Positions 34,041 through 42,841 of a DNA stretch of 64,000 bases are shown here, in pieces (position 1 is the first letter of the stretch; each line of letters starts with the position of its first letter). A model generated the notes under the pieces. It made no database searches, was not told the origin of the DNA, and saw only the letters and a program-made list of their open reading frames with translations. The DNA is taken from positions 1-64,000 of the forward strand of contig JACKDW010000009.1 in the NCBI GenBank assembly GCA_020633295.1. Direction: 5' to 3'. A program made the translations under genes and the position numbers. Source of the stretch: Myxococcales bacterium. Lineage in GTDB: Bacteria; Myxococcota_A; Polyangia; Nannocystales; Nannocystaceae.

Positions 34041-34113
34041 AGCTGGCGCCCGGAATCGAACCGGGAACCTCCTGTTTACGAGACAGGTGCTCTGCCAGTT
34101 GAGCTACGCCAGC
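34041..34113 (-). tRNA. tRNA-Thr (CGT), first in the array
   Basis: 73 bases. Acceptor GCTGGCG/CGCCAGC; anticodon stem CCTGT/ACAGG with loop CTCGTAA gives CGT; T-loop TTCGATT; discriminator T. No CCA. Only six bases separate it from Thr(GGT). It begins about 30 bases after the T-run of the attenuator-like terminator. Confidence 0.94.
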
Positions 34114-34154
34114 GGAGGGTCTGCGGCTCCGGGGCCGGGCGCCAGAAACAACAA

Positions 34155-34185
34155 CGCCGGGGGCCCTGTGTGGGCGTCCCCGGCG
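34155..34185 (-). terminator. Rho-independent terminator (putative attenuator) before the tRNA array
   Basis: In transcript sense, CGCCGGGG (34185-34178) pairs with CCCCGGCG (34162-34155), with an inner GCCC/GGGC stem and loop ACACA. TTGTTGTTT follows. This is the clearest intrinsic terminator in the window. It stands between the leader ORF and the first tRNA, so by default it would stop the array transcript. CCCGGCG at 34213-34207, seven bases past the leader stop, can pair with CGCCGGG of the 5' arm and so offers an antiterminator. Confidence 0.8.
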
Positions 34186-34219
34186 CGGCTCTTGATGGAG
34201 GAAAATCGCCGGGAAACGC

Positions 34220-34315
34220 TCAGCAGACGTGCGTATCGTCAATCACGTCGGTAATGACGGTGACGACGACGATCGCGGTCGGGCGCGAAAATCGAGCTGT
34301 GTGCGTGCGTTTCAT
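34220..34315 (-). CDS. Putative leader peptide of the tRNA array
   Basis: ATG 34315 to TGA 34220, 31 codons: M-K-R-T-H-T-A-R-F-S-R-P-T-A, then I-V-V-V-T-V-I-T-D-V-I-D-D-T-H-V-C. Counting Thr 6, Val 6, Ile 3, Asp 3, His 2, Phe 1 and Lys 1, 22 of 31 codons are for the seven amino acids served by the downstream array, and all seven are present. Several codons are AT-rich for this genome (AAA, TTT, ATT twice, ACA). GACGTG (34249-34244) and CACGTC (34231-34226) can form a pause stem within the reading frame. An in-frame TGA lies ten codons upstream, so ATG is the first usable start; the ribosome site (CGGAACC) is weak. Layout resembles his/thr/ilv attenuation leaders. The function is inferred. Confidence 0.6.
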   Translation of the reverse strand: MKRTHTARFSRPTAIVVVTVITDVIDDTHVC

Positions 34316-34358
34316 GACGAGGTTCCGTGCCGCGAGTTCAATTCAACGACACGAAGTA

Positions 34359-34387
34359 TGTGTAGCCGTGGTCGGTGTCGCTGTCAA
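34359..34387 (-). promoter_or_regulatory. Promoter of the tRNA array
   Basis: In transcript sense, TTGACA (34387-34382), a 17-base spacer and TACACA (34364-34359). Just upstream is the AT-rich stretch 34390-34430 (ATAAAAAAACTTCATAAAAG), like the UP element of stable-RNA promoters and striking in this GC-rich genome. A start near 34352 would give a leader of about 37 bases before the ATG at 34315. Confidence 0.6.
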
Positions 34388-34481
34388 ACGCTTTTATGAA
34401 GTTTTTTTATTCATATGTCTTAATGGTCTTACTGCGCGTTCGCGCGCTTCGCCGTCGTGAGGCCGCCCTCCCGCGCTGCGC

Positions 34482-34502
34482 CGCGGTCGCCCGGTGACCG
34501 CG
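34482..34502 (-). terminator. Hairpin after the STAS-like gene
   Basis: CGCGGTC (34482-34488) pairs with GACCGCG (34496-34502), loop of seven. It sits just past the stop of the minus-strand gene at 34509 and would separate it from the tRNA-array promoter downstream. Confidence 0.45.
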
Positions 34503-34508
34503 GGTCGG

Positions 34509-34943
34509 TCACCAGGTGTCGGTCTCTTCGTACAGGTAGCCGCGGGCGCCTTCCTCGTCGAGGAACGCGCGTACGCGCAGCGTCGGGCTCGTGAACAGGC
34601 GCTCGACCTGCATGCGGCCGACCGAGCTGCGGACGAGCAGCGCGACGCGGTGGAAGCCGCCGTAGAGCTCGTCGCGGCGCGCGAAGAACAGGCGGTCGAA
34701 GCTCTCCTCGTTCCGCCCGGAGACCGCCCGGAGGTCATAGAGCACGCCCGCGCGAGAGCGGTCGACGACGCGAGCGACCGCGTTGAGGACCGCAGTGAGC
34801 TCGGCGGTCGTGACGTCGATCGACGGGAATGGTTCCGTCGTCCTGCGCGCGTAGAGGATAGCGAGCGCGCCGTCGTCCACGAGCCGCATCGTCAGGTAGC
34901 GCGAATCGTGGAGGAGCACGGAGGTGTTCGCTATGCCCTGCAC
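34509..34943 (-). CDS. STAS/SpoIIAA-like small protein
   Basis: A 144-residue protein from GTG 34943. M-R-L-V-D-D-G-A-L-A-I-L-Y-A-R-R-T and V-L-N-A-V-A-R-V-V-D-R-S-R-A-G-V-L-Y-D-L-R are followed by G-F-H-R-V-A-L-L-V-R-S-S-V-G-R-M-Q-V and an alternating strand-helix pattern. This looks like the STAS/SpoIIAA-like small proteins common in large myxobacterial genomes. No phosphorylatable D-S motif is obvious, so it may bind a ligand rather than act as an anti-anti-sigma factor. It is divergent from the GST gene and upstream of the tRNA array on the same strand. Role unknown. Confidence 0.6.
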   Translation of the reverse strand: MQGIANTSVLLHDSRYLTMRLVDDGALAILYARRTTEPFPSIDVTTAELTAVLNAVARVVDRSRAGVLYDLRAVSGRNEESFDRLFFARRDELYGGFHRVALLVRSSVGRMQVERLFTSPTLRVRAFLDEEGARGYLYEETDTW

Positions 34944-35015
34944 GCCGCGAGTGTAGCAGCCGCGCGGGGAGACGCGCGCCGACGGGGCTCGCGCGACGCG
35001 TGCTACGTTTCGGTG

Positions 35016-35681
35016 ATGCGGCTGTACGACTTTCCCAGGAGCTCGAGCGCGTGGCGAGTTCGCGTCGGTATCGCGCTCAAGCGCGTCGAGGTCGAGCGTG
35101 TGCTCGTGGACGTCTCGCGGGGCGCGGGCGCGCTCGATCAGGAGCGGCCCGCGTACGCCGAGATTAACCCCGCGCGGCAGGTCCCGGTGCTCGAGTGGCG
35201 CGAGCGCGGCGAGCTCGTGCGCCTGGGGCAGTCCGTCGCGATCCTCGAGTACCTCGAGCAGCGCTTCCCCGAGCCCGCGCTGCTGCCCGCGGACGCGCGC
35301 GCGCGCGCGCGGGTGCGGGAGCTTGTGGAGCTGATCAACGCGGGCGTGCAGCCCCTGCAGAACAATTACGTGCTCGCCCAGGTCGAGGCTGCGGGCGGCG
35401 CTCCGCGCGACTGGGCGCGGCACTTTATTGGACGAGGGCTCGGGGCGCTCGAGGCGATCGCCAAGGCGTCGTCGGGGCCGTTCCTCACGGGCGCGTCGGT
35501 GACGCTCGCGGACGTGTTCCTGGTCCCGCAGCTGTTCAACGCGCGGCTGTACGACGTCTCGCTCGACGCGCTCCCGCGCTTGCGCGAGGCCGAGGCCGCC
35601 TGCGCGGCGCTGCCGGCCTTCGTCAGCGCGCGCCCTGAGAATCAACATGATTATGTGGCCAGGTTTGGCGTCGCGCGCTGA
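35016..35681 (+). CDS. Zeta-class glutathione S-transferase (maleylacetoacetate isomerase type)
   Basis: A 221-residue GST. The N-terminal thioredoxin-like domain carries the zeta motif S-S-S-A-W-R-V-R-V-G-I-A-L-K (9-22), N-P-A-R-Q-V-P-V-L-E and G-Q-S-V-A-I-L-E-Y-L-E. The helical C-terminal domain has L-N/L-Q-N-N-Y-V and T-L-A-D-V-F-L-V-P-Q. In zeta enzymes this domain pair isomerises maleylacetoacetate to fumarylacetoacetate in tyrosine breakdown, using glutathione. No hmgA or fahA lies near, so a more general GST role is possible. ATG 35016; GTG 35013 is an alternative. It converges on rtcR. Confidence 0.88.
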   Translation: MRLYDFPRSSSAWRVRVGIALKRVEVERVLVDVSRGAGALDQERPAYAEINPARQVPVLEWRERGELVRLGQSVAILEYLEQRFPEPALLPADARARARVRELVELINAGVQPLQNNYVLAQVEAAGGAPRDWARHFIGRGLGALEAIAKASSGPFLTGASVTLADVFLVPQLFNARLYDVSLDALPRLREAEAACAALPAFVSARPENQHDYVARFGVAR

Positions 35682-35683
35682 GC

Positions 35684-37303
35684 TCACGACTCGGGGCGCA
35701 GCTCGCCGAAGGTGAGGTCGAAGCGCGCGAGGTACTTGCGGACGCGGTCCGAGTCGTTGATCGACTTGCGCCGGCGCCTCGACGCCGCGAACAGCAGGCG
35801 GCCGGCCTCCGAGAGGCTGCGCGAGACGCCGCAGACGCGCAGGACCTCGGCGAGCTGCACGCGGTCGAAGCGATCGATCTCGTCGATGGACTCTTCAGAC
35901 AGGTAGCGACGCAGGACCGCGAGGTCGTCGGCCGCGCCCGGGTCGGCCGCGTCGCCGACGCCCCAGGACGCGCGCAGGCGCTCGATCTCCTCGTCGACGA
36001 TCGCCTCGTTGATCCGGCCGCCGGGGGCGAGCGTCGCCATGCGCTCGACCGCCGCGCCGAGGTCGCGGAAGTTCGCGGACCAGGTCGCCTCGCCAGAGGT
36101 GGCGAAGCGCAGGAATTCAGCTCGCGCGGCGCGGTTGAGCGAGATCTTTCGCGTCACGCGGGCGCCGAAGCGCTCGAGCTCGAAGTCGAGGTTGGGCTCG
36201 ATGTCCTCGAGGCGGTCGCGCAGGCCGGGGAGGCGGAAGGTCCAGAGGTCGATGCGCGCGAGCAGGTCCTCGCGGAAGCGACCGTCGCGGACGGCGTCGC
36301 GGAGGTCGCGGTTGGTCCCCGCGATCAGCTGGAAGTCGCTCTCGAGCTCGCGGTCGCTGCCGACCGGGAGGAAGCGCTTGTCCTCGATCGCGCGCAGCAG
36401 CGTGGCCTGCTCGTCGAGGCCGAGCTCGCCGATCTCGTCGAGGAACAGCACGCCGCCGTCGGCGCTCTTGAGCAGCCCGGCGCGCGCGTTGCCGGCTCCC
36501 GTGAACGCGCCGCGCACGTGGCCGAAGAGCGTGGACATCGCGGTGTCGCCGCGCAGCGTCGCGCAGTTAACCTCGACGAAGCGGCCCTCGACCTGCCGTC
36601 GCGCGCGCTTGAGCTCATAGATCCTTCGGGCCAGGTGGGTCTTGCCGGCGCCCGTCGGGCCCATGAGCAGCAGCGGCGCGGTCGAGCGGATCGCGACCTG
36701 CTCGATCCGCTCGATCAGCTGGTTGAACGCGGCGTTGCGCGTGTCGATGCCGGCCTTGAGAAACTCGAGCCCCTCGCGCTGCGCCTGCTGGAAGCGCGAC
36801 GCGATCTGATCGTAGCGCGAGAGGTCGAGGTCGATGACGTGGTAGGGGCCTGGACGCCCGTCGCGGTCGCGCCCCGGCGGCGAGGTCTGGATGAGCCGCG
36901 CGGGCAGGTAGCGCGACTCGGTGAGCAGGAACATGCAGATCTGCGCGACGTGGGTGCCCGTGGTGATATGCACGAGGTAGTCCTCGCGCGCGGTGTCAAA
37001 GCGGTAGCTGCGGGCGAAGTCGAGGAGCGTGCCGAAGACCTCCTCGAAGTCCCAGGGGTCCTCGAACTCGACGTCGTGTCGGCGCAGCGAGGTCTCGGGC
37101 GAGACGCTCTCGAGGTCGCGCTCGATCACGCTCGCCAGCTCTTGCGCGCGCGCGCGCGGCTGCACGAGCAGCTCGAGGCGATCGACGACCAGGTCGTCAT
37201 GGCGACACAGATCAATCGTCGGTCGCCAGCGCTCCCAGCGCCCGCGCGAGGAGCCGATGTCGAGGGTGGTGCCGAGCAACCCGAGGACGACGGTGCGCTT
37301 CAC
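35684..37303 (-). CDS. rtcR: RtcR, sigma-54 activator of the RNA-repair operon
   Basis: A 539-residue protein. The N-terminal 180 residues (V-V-L-G-L-L-G-T-T-L-D, H-I-T-T-G-T-H-V-A-Q-I-C-M-F-L-L-T-E-S) are the CARF-type domain of RtcR. The AAA+ domain has Walker A G-P-T-G-A-G-K-T-H, G-A-F-T-G-A and Walker B V-L-F-L-D-E-I-G-E. The C-terminal region replaces the usual Fis helix with the longer RtcR type. In E. coli the CARF domain is held to sense RNA fragments or their cyclic-phosphate ends, and the protein then activates rtcBA through sigma-54. The GTG start at 37303 is divergent from rtcB with 142 bases between. The arrangement and domain order are canonical. Confidence 0.95.
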   Translation of the reverse strand: MKRTVVLGLLGTTLDIGSSRGRWERWRPTIDLCRHDDLVVDRLELLVQPRARAQELASVIERDLESVSPETSLRRHDVEFEDPWDFEEVFGTLLDFARSYRFDTAREDYLVHITTGTHVAQICMFLLTESRYLPARLIQTSPPGRDRDGRPGPYHVIDLDLSRYDQIASRFQQAQREGLEFLKAGIDTRNAAFNQLIERIEQVAIRSTAPLLLMGPTGAGKTHLARRIYELKRARRQVEGRFVEVNCATLRGDTAMSTLFGHVRGAFTGAGNARAGLLKSADGGVLFLDEIGELGLDEQATLLRAIEDKRFLPVGSDRELESDFQLIAGTNRDLRDAVRDGRFREDLLARIDLWTFRLPGLRDRLEDIEPNLDFELERFGARVTRKISLNRAARAEFLRFATSGEATWSANFRDLGAAVERMATLAPGGRINEAIVDEEIERLRASWGVGDAADPGAADDLAVLRRYLSEESIDEIDRFDRVQLAEVLRVCGVSRSLSEAGRLLFAASRRRRKSINDSDRVRKYLARFDLTFGELRPES

Positions 37304-37416
37304 CGCCCGATTATGTACGCGAGAAATCTATCATTCCAGATAGGCGCCTCGTCGGCCGTGCCGTCTCGCGTCGACGTAGGCCGCGGTGTATGCAGGGGTT
37401 GGGCCCGACGCCGCGT

Positions 37417-37432
37417 CGGCACGGGCGCTGCA
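37417..37432 (+). promoter_or_regulatory. Candidate sigma-54 promoter of rtcBA
   Basis: CGGCACGGGCGCTGCA has GG (37418-37419) and GC (37430-37431) separated by exactly ten bases and GGCAC plus TGCA as in the -24/-12 consensus. It lies only 14 bases before the chosen rtcB ATG, giving an almost leaderless transcript. A weaker GG-N10-GC, TTGGGCCCGACGCCGC, lies at 37399-37414. Confidence 0.5.
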
Positions 37433-37445
37433 CAGCAGGGGCGTG

Positions 37446-38690
<1,245 letters not shown>

Positions 38691-38697
38691 ACGAGCG

Positions 38698-39765
38698 ATG
38701 GCGAGACGCGGTGGTCAGAAGCGTGCGTTCGTGGAGATCGACGGCGCGGCCGGCGAGGGCGGCGGGCAGGTCCTGCGCAGCTCCCTGGCGCTGTCGTTGA
38801 TCACGGGGGCGCCGGTGCGGATCAAGAACATCCGCGCGCGGCGATCGAAGCCGGGGCTGCTGCGGCAGCACCTCACGGCCGTGCGCGCGGCGACGGAGAT
38901 CGGCGACGCGACGGTGACGGGGGACGAGCTGCGCTCGAGCGCGCTCGAGTTCACGCCGAAGGAGATCCGCCACGGCGAGTACCGCTTCGCGGTCGGCACG
39001 GCCGGGAGCTCGACGCTGGTGTTCCAGACGGTGCTGTGGCCGCTCGCGCTCACGCCGGGGCGCTCGCGCGTCGTCTTCGAGGGCGGGACGCACAACCCCA
39101 AGGCGCCGCCCTTCGAGTTCATCGCGCGCGCGTTCCTCCCGCTGATCGAGCGCATGGGCGTGCGCGTGCGCGCGAGCATCGAGCGTCACGGCTTCTACCC
39201 GGCGGGCGGCGGCCGCTTCGTCGTCGAGTTCGAGGGCGGCGTGTCGTGGCAGCCGCTGCACCTGCGCGAGCGCGGCGAGCTCAAGCAGGTGCGGGCCGAG
39301 GCGCTGTGGGCCAACCTGCCCAAGGGGGTCGCCGATCGCGAGCTGCTCGCGCTGCGCGACGGGCTCGGGCTCACGCGCGCCGCGCTGCGCTCGCGGGAGG
39401 TCAAGAGCGTGGGCCCGGGCAACGCGGTGCTCGTGGAGGTCGAGAGCGAGCGCTGCACGGAGGTGTTCGCGGACTTCGGCGCGCGCGGGCGGCCGGCCGA
39501 GGAGGTCGCCGAGGCCGCGATGAAGGAGGCGCGCGCGTACCTCGACGCCGACGTCCCCGTCGCTGAGCACCTCGCGGATCAGCTGCTGCTGCCGATGGCG
39601 CTCGCGGGCGCGGGCAGCTTCCGAACGGTCACGCCGAGCCTGCACACGACGACGAACATCGAGGTCATCGGTCGGTTCCTCGACGTCGACATCCGCGTGA
39701 CGAACGAGACGCGCGAGGACGGCCCGGCGCGGTACCTCGTGCGCGTGGGCGACGACGAACTGTGA
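38698..39765 (+). CDS. rtcA: RtcA, RNA 3'-terminal phosphate cyclase
   Basis: A 355-residue cyclase. It converts RNA 3'-phosphate to 2',3'-cyclic phosphate by adenylylation. The signature E-I-D-G-A-A-G-E-G-G-G-Q-V-L-R-S-S-L opens the protein and E-G-G-T-H-N-P-K-A-P-P-F-E-F lies at about 144-157. The nucleotide-accepting His is H291 in H-L-A-D-Q-L-L-L-P-M-A-L-A. T-P-S-L-H-T-T-T-N-I-E-V ends the catalytic region. It is the second gene of an rtcBA operon seven bases after rtcB, divergent from rtcR. With RtcB it can repair tRNAs or rRNA cut by ribonucleases or stress. Confidence 0.96.
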   Translation: MARRGGQKRAFVEIDGAAGEGGGQVLRSSLALSLITGAPVRIKNIRARRSKPGLLRQHLTAVRAATEIGDATVTGDELRSSALEFTPKEIRHGEYRFAVGTAGSSTLVFQTVLWPLALTPGRSRVVFEGGTHNPKAPPFEFIARAFLPLIERMGVRVRASIERHGFYPAGGGRFVVEFEGGVSWQPLHLRERGELKQVRAEALWANLPKGVADRELLALRDGLGLTRAALRSREVKSVGPGNAVLVEVESERCTEVFADFGARGRPAEEVAEAAMKEARAYLDADVPVAEHLADQLLLPMALAGAGSFRTVTPSLHTTTNIEVIGRFLDVDIRVTNETREDGPARYLVRVGDDEL

Positions 39766-39867
39766 GGAGTCCGCGCCGCGCGTCGGTGTGGCGCGCGGCA
39801 CACGTTGTGCGCCGGCGCACGGGCCTCGGCGGCGCGCCGGGCCGAGACGCGCGCGTGAGCCGGTAGC

Positions 39868-40731
39868 ATGGGCCGCATGTCGCAGGGGCCATGGACGTGG
39901 GCGGAGCAGTGGGCGGCGTGGCAGGCGGCCGTGGCCTCAGAGCCAGGCGGCTTGTTCGCGCAGTGGATCGTGCTCGTCGCGATCTCGGTCGTCGCGGGGC
40001 TCGTGATCTTCTTCGCGACCGCGCTGCCGCTGCACTACATCTACTACGTGCGTCGGCGCGAGGACGCGGCGCGCTGGAAGTGTCAGCCGAAGCGCTTCTT
40101 GCCCGACCGCCTCAACCGCGAGGCCATGCGGCTGTCGACCGTCAACATGACGATCGGCGGGGTCATGTCCGGGACCTTCATCACCTACGTGGCGCGGGGC
40201 GGGTGGACGCGGCTGTACTTCGACTGGTCGGAGTACGGCCTCGCGTACCTGCTGCTGAGCGCCGCGCTCGCGTTCTTCTGGAGCGACGGCTGGGCGTACT
40301 ACATCCACCGGGCCTCGCACATCCGCTGGGCCTACAAGGCGTATCACCGGATTCACCACCGCTACGTGGCGACGACGCCCTGGGTGACGGTCGCGCTGCA
40401 CCCGGTCGAGCTGGCGATGCAGGTCGTGGCGAACTACGCGCTGCTGTTCATCATCCCGATCTACGCGCCGATGTTCGCGATCATGCTCGTGTACGTGCTC
40501 GTGTACAACATCATCGATCACTCGGGCGTGAAGTTCACTTCGCGCATCCCGTGGCAGCCCAGCTCGATGTTCCACGATGACCATCACCGGCACTTCCACT
40601 GCAACTTCGGCCAGCACCTGACGTTCTGGGATCGCGTGCACGGCACGCTGCGGCGCGTCGATCGCCGCTACGGCGAGACCGTGTTCGGCGGGCGCGGCGA
40701 CGGCGAGGGCGACGAGTTCGTGCGCTACTGA
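39868..40731 (+). CDS. Sterol desaturase / fatty-acid hydroxylase family protein
   Basis: A 287-residue membrane di-iron enzyme. Hydrophobic segments lie at about 30-58, 95-112, 125-142 and 180-215. The His clusters are H-R-A-S-H (146-150), H-R-I-H-H (about 159-163) and H-D-D-H-H-R-H-F-H-C-N-F-G-Q-H (about 232-246), the HxxxH, HxxHH and HxxHH set of the superfamily. It uses O2 to hydroxylate or desaturate sterols or lipids. Nannocystis-type bacteria make sterols, which makes that substrate plausible, but other lipids are possible. ATG 39868, with ATG 39877 nine bases on as an alternative. No sterol-pathway genes are next to it. Confidence 0.87.
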   Translation: MGRMSQGPWTWAEQWAAWQAAVASEPGGLFAQWIVLVAISVVAGLVIFFATALPLHYIYYVRRREDAARWKCQPKRFLPDRLNREAMRLSTVNMTIGGVMSGTFITYVARGGWTRLYFDWSEYGLAYLLLSAALAFFWSDGWAYYIHRASHIRWAYKAYHRIHHRYVATTPWVTVALHPVELAMQVVANYALLFIIPIYAPMFAIMLVYVLVYNIIDHSGVKFTSRIPWQPSSMFHDDHHRHFHCNFGQHLTFWDRVHGTLRRVDRRYGETVFGGRGDGEGDEFVRY

Positions 40732-40737
40732 GCTCGG

Positions 40738-41436
40738 TCAGGGGCTCGGCGCGCCCTCGGCGGGCAGCGACTCGAGGATCGCGTCGACGAGCGGGCGCTC
40801 CTTGTAGGTCTCGAGCATCAGGCGCTTGAGCACCTTGCCCTCGGGACCGATCACGAAGATCGCCGGCCAGGCGGTCTCGTTGGCGGGATCCTCGACGCCG
40901 TAGGCGCGCATGACCTCGCGCGCGTGATCGCTGAGGACCGCGAAGGAGTACTCCTGGTCGCGCGCGAGCGCCTCGGCGATGTCGAGCGGGTCGCCCGAGA
41001 CGCCCGCGAGCGTCACGTCATGACGCTGGAGCTCCGTGAGCGACGCCTGCAGCTGCCCGAGCTGCTTGCGACAGTAGGGTCACCAGGCGCCGCGGTAGAA
41101 GACCAGCACCACGTACGCGGTCTTCGACAGCGCGTCGGTGAGGGTGAACGCGCCGGTCGAGCCGGTGAGCGTGAAGTCAGGGGCGCTGGCACCCTCCGCG
41201 AGCGCGTGTTCGAAGATGCCCTCGGGCGGCGTGTCACGACGCGCCTCGGGCGGGAACCCTCCCCACTTCCCCTTCGCGCGAGGCGCCTTCGCGGGCGCTT
41301 CGGCGACGGGCGCGGGCGCGGACTTGCTCTCGCTCGCGCTCGGCGCGGCGCTGGGCGTCGCGGACTCGCCGCAGGCCGGCAGCGCGACGGTGAGGAGGGC
41401 GGAGAGCGTCACGGCGATCGGCGCGCGTGTGATCAT
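40738..41436 (-). CDS. Peroxiredoxin-like AhpC/TSA lipoprotein with in-frame UGA (probable selenoprotein)
   Basis: Read through one TGA (41082-41080) the product is 232 residues. Signal peptide and lipobox L-P-A-C come first (Cys near 22), then an Ala/Pro/Lys linker. A thioredoxin-fold domain follows: A-P-D-F-T-L-T-G, V-L-V-F-Y-R-G-A-W-U119-P-Y-C122-R-K-Q-L-G-Q-L-Q, and W-P-A-I-F-V-I-G-P-E-G-K. Relatives have C-P-Y-C at this point, so the UGA stands exactly where the catalytic Cys belongs, and the frame on both sides is intact. This fits selenocysteine in a U-x-x-C active site. A hairpin just downstream (41044-41070) could be the bacterial SECIS. A simple Cys-to-stop mutation or sequencing error is the alternative. 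ATG 41436 chosen over GTG 41451. No selABC genes are in the window. Confidence 0.75.
41044..41070 (-). promoter_or_regulatory. Possible bacterial SECIS hairpin
   Basis: In transcript sense, beginning nine bases after the UGA: CGC, AA, GCAGC, loop TCGGGCA, GCTGC, AG, GCG. The stem is 3 + 5 pairs with a small internal loop. The apical loop is about 20-26 bases past the UGA and contains Gs, as bacterial SECIS elements require. It was folded by eye only. Confidence 0.45.
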
Positions 41437-41530
41437 GCGAGACCGTAGCACGGCGCCCGTGCAGCCTCGGCGGCGCGCGCGGACGGCCCGCGGCGCTACA
41501 GCGCGCGTCGGCGCGCCGACGCGGCCGGCG

Positions 41531-42841
41531 CTACCCGAGCAGCTTGCGCTCGCGGGCGGCCGCGCGCAGCTCGTCGCGGAACTGCGGCGCCGCGAGCTCG
41601 ATGAGCGCCGCGGCGCGCTCGCGCAGGGAGAGGCCGTGGAGGTTGGCGGCGCCGTGCTCGGTCACGACCCAGTGGACGTCGGCGCGGGTCGTGACGACCC
41701 CGGCGCCAGGCTCGAGCAGCGGGACGACGCGGGAGAGCGCGCCGCGCTTGGCGGTCGCCGGCAGCGCGATGATCGGCACCCCGTCGCGAGCGGCCGCGGC
41801 CCCGCGGATAAAGTCGAGCTGTCCGCCGAAGCCGCTGTAGATCTGCGTCCCCAGCGAGTCGGCGTTGACCTGGCCCGTGAGGTCGACCGAGAGCGCGGAG
41901 TTAATGGCGACCATGCGATCGTTCCTGGCGATCACCGCGGGGTCGTTGACGTAGTCGCAGGGGTGCGCCTCGATGACGGGGTTGTCGGCGAGGAAGTCGT
42001 AGAGCCGCCGGCTGCCCATGGCGAAGGTGATGACGATCTTGCCGGCGTGCAGCGACTTGCGACGACCGGTGATCAGCCCGCCCTCGACCCCGGCGAGCAG
42101 GCCGTCGCTGATCATCTCGGTGTGGATCCCGAGGTCGGCGCGCGCGGTCGCGAGCGCGGGGTTGGAGACGAGGCCGAGGACGGCGTCAGGGATGCCGCCG
42201 ATGCCGAGCTGCAGGGTCGCGCCGTCGGGGATCAGCGCGGCGATGTGGGCCGCGATCGCTTTCTCGACTTCGGTCGCGGGCGGCGGGACGAGCTCGGGGA
42301 GCGGCTCGTCGCGCTCGACGACGCCCGTCACCTCGCGCACGTGCACGAACGCGTCGCCGTGCACGCGCGGCATCGCGGCGTTGACCTGCACGTAGACCTC
42401 GCGCGCGCGCTCGATCGCGGCGCGCGCGGCCATGCACTCGACGCCGAGGCTCATAAAGCCGTGCTCGTCTGGCGGCGACGCGGCGATCAGCGCGACGTCG
42501 AGCGGCGGACCGCGACGGATCACGCCGGGGATCTCGTGGAGGTGCACCGGGACGTAGTCGGCGAGGCCGGCGTTGACGGCCACGCGATCGGCGGGGCCGA
42601 CGAACCACGCGTGGTGGCGGAAGTTGCTGTGCTCACGGCCGGCGAAGGGGTCGCGCCCGAGCAGGAGCACGTGGCCGAGGCGAACCGGGCGCTCGAGGTC
42701 ATCGCGGGCCGCGAGCGCCTCGAGCAGCGCGCGCGGGGTCGCGGCGTTGCCCGAGATGTAGACGAAGCCGCCAGAGGGGACGCGCGCGGCGACGTCGGCC
42801 TCGCGCATGCGCTTGCGCGCGTAGAGCTCGGAGACGCTCAC
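41531..42841 (-). CDS. Acetyl-CoA hydrolase / 4-hydroxybutyrate CoA-transferase family
   Basis: A 436-residue class I CoA-transferase of the Cat1/Ach1/4HB type. I-P-D-G-A-T-L-Q-L-G-I-G-G-I-P-D (about 215-230) is the CoA-binding stretch. G-I-H-T-E-M-I-S-D-G (about 250-259) holds the catalytic Glu candidate, and G-F-G-G-Q-L-D-F-I-R-G (about 357-367) is typical of the family. It moves CoA between acetyl-CoA and a carboxylate such as 4-hydroxybutyrate, propionate or succinate. GTG start at 42841 overlaps the stop of the alanine-dehydrogenase-like gene, so the two are coupled. The specific acid cannot be told. Confidence 0.88.
   Translation of the reverse strand: MSVSELYARKRMREADVAARVPSGGFVYISGNAATPRALLEALAARDDLERPVRLGHVLLLGRDPFAGREHSNFRHHAWFVGPADRVAVNAGLADYVPVHLHEIPGVIRRGPPLDVALIAASPPDEHGFMSLGVECMAARAAIERAREVYVQVNAAMPRVHGDAFVHVREVTGVVERDEPLPELVPPPATEVEKAIAAHIAALIPDGATLQLGIGGIPDAVLGLVSNPALATARADLGIHTEMISDGLLAGVEGGLITGRRKSLHAGKIVITFAMGSRRLYDFLADNPVIEAHPCDYVNDPAVIARNDRMVAINSALSVDLTGQVNADSLGTQIYSGFGGQLDFIRGAAAARDGVPIIALPATAKRGALSRVVPLLEPGAGVVTTRADVHWVVTEHGAANLHGLSLRERAAALIELAAPQFRDELRAAARERKLLG

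Noticed and set aside
31636..34113. CRISPR array, because of repeated short units with spacers.
   Set aside because: The repeats are tRNA genes with cloverleaf structure and different anticodons, there are no constant direct repeats, and no cas genes are present.
31556..34508. Prophage or integrative element at the tRNA array.
   Set aside because: No integrase, portal, terminase, relaxase or duplicated tRNA 3' end acting as an attachment site was seen, and the flanking genes are ordinary chromosomal genes.
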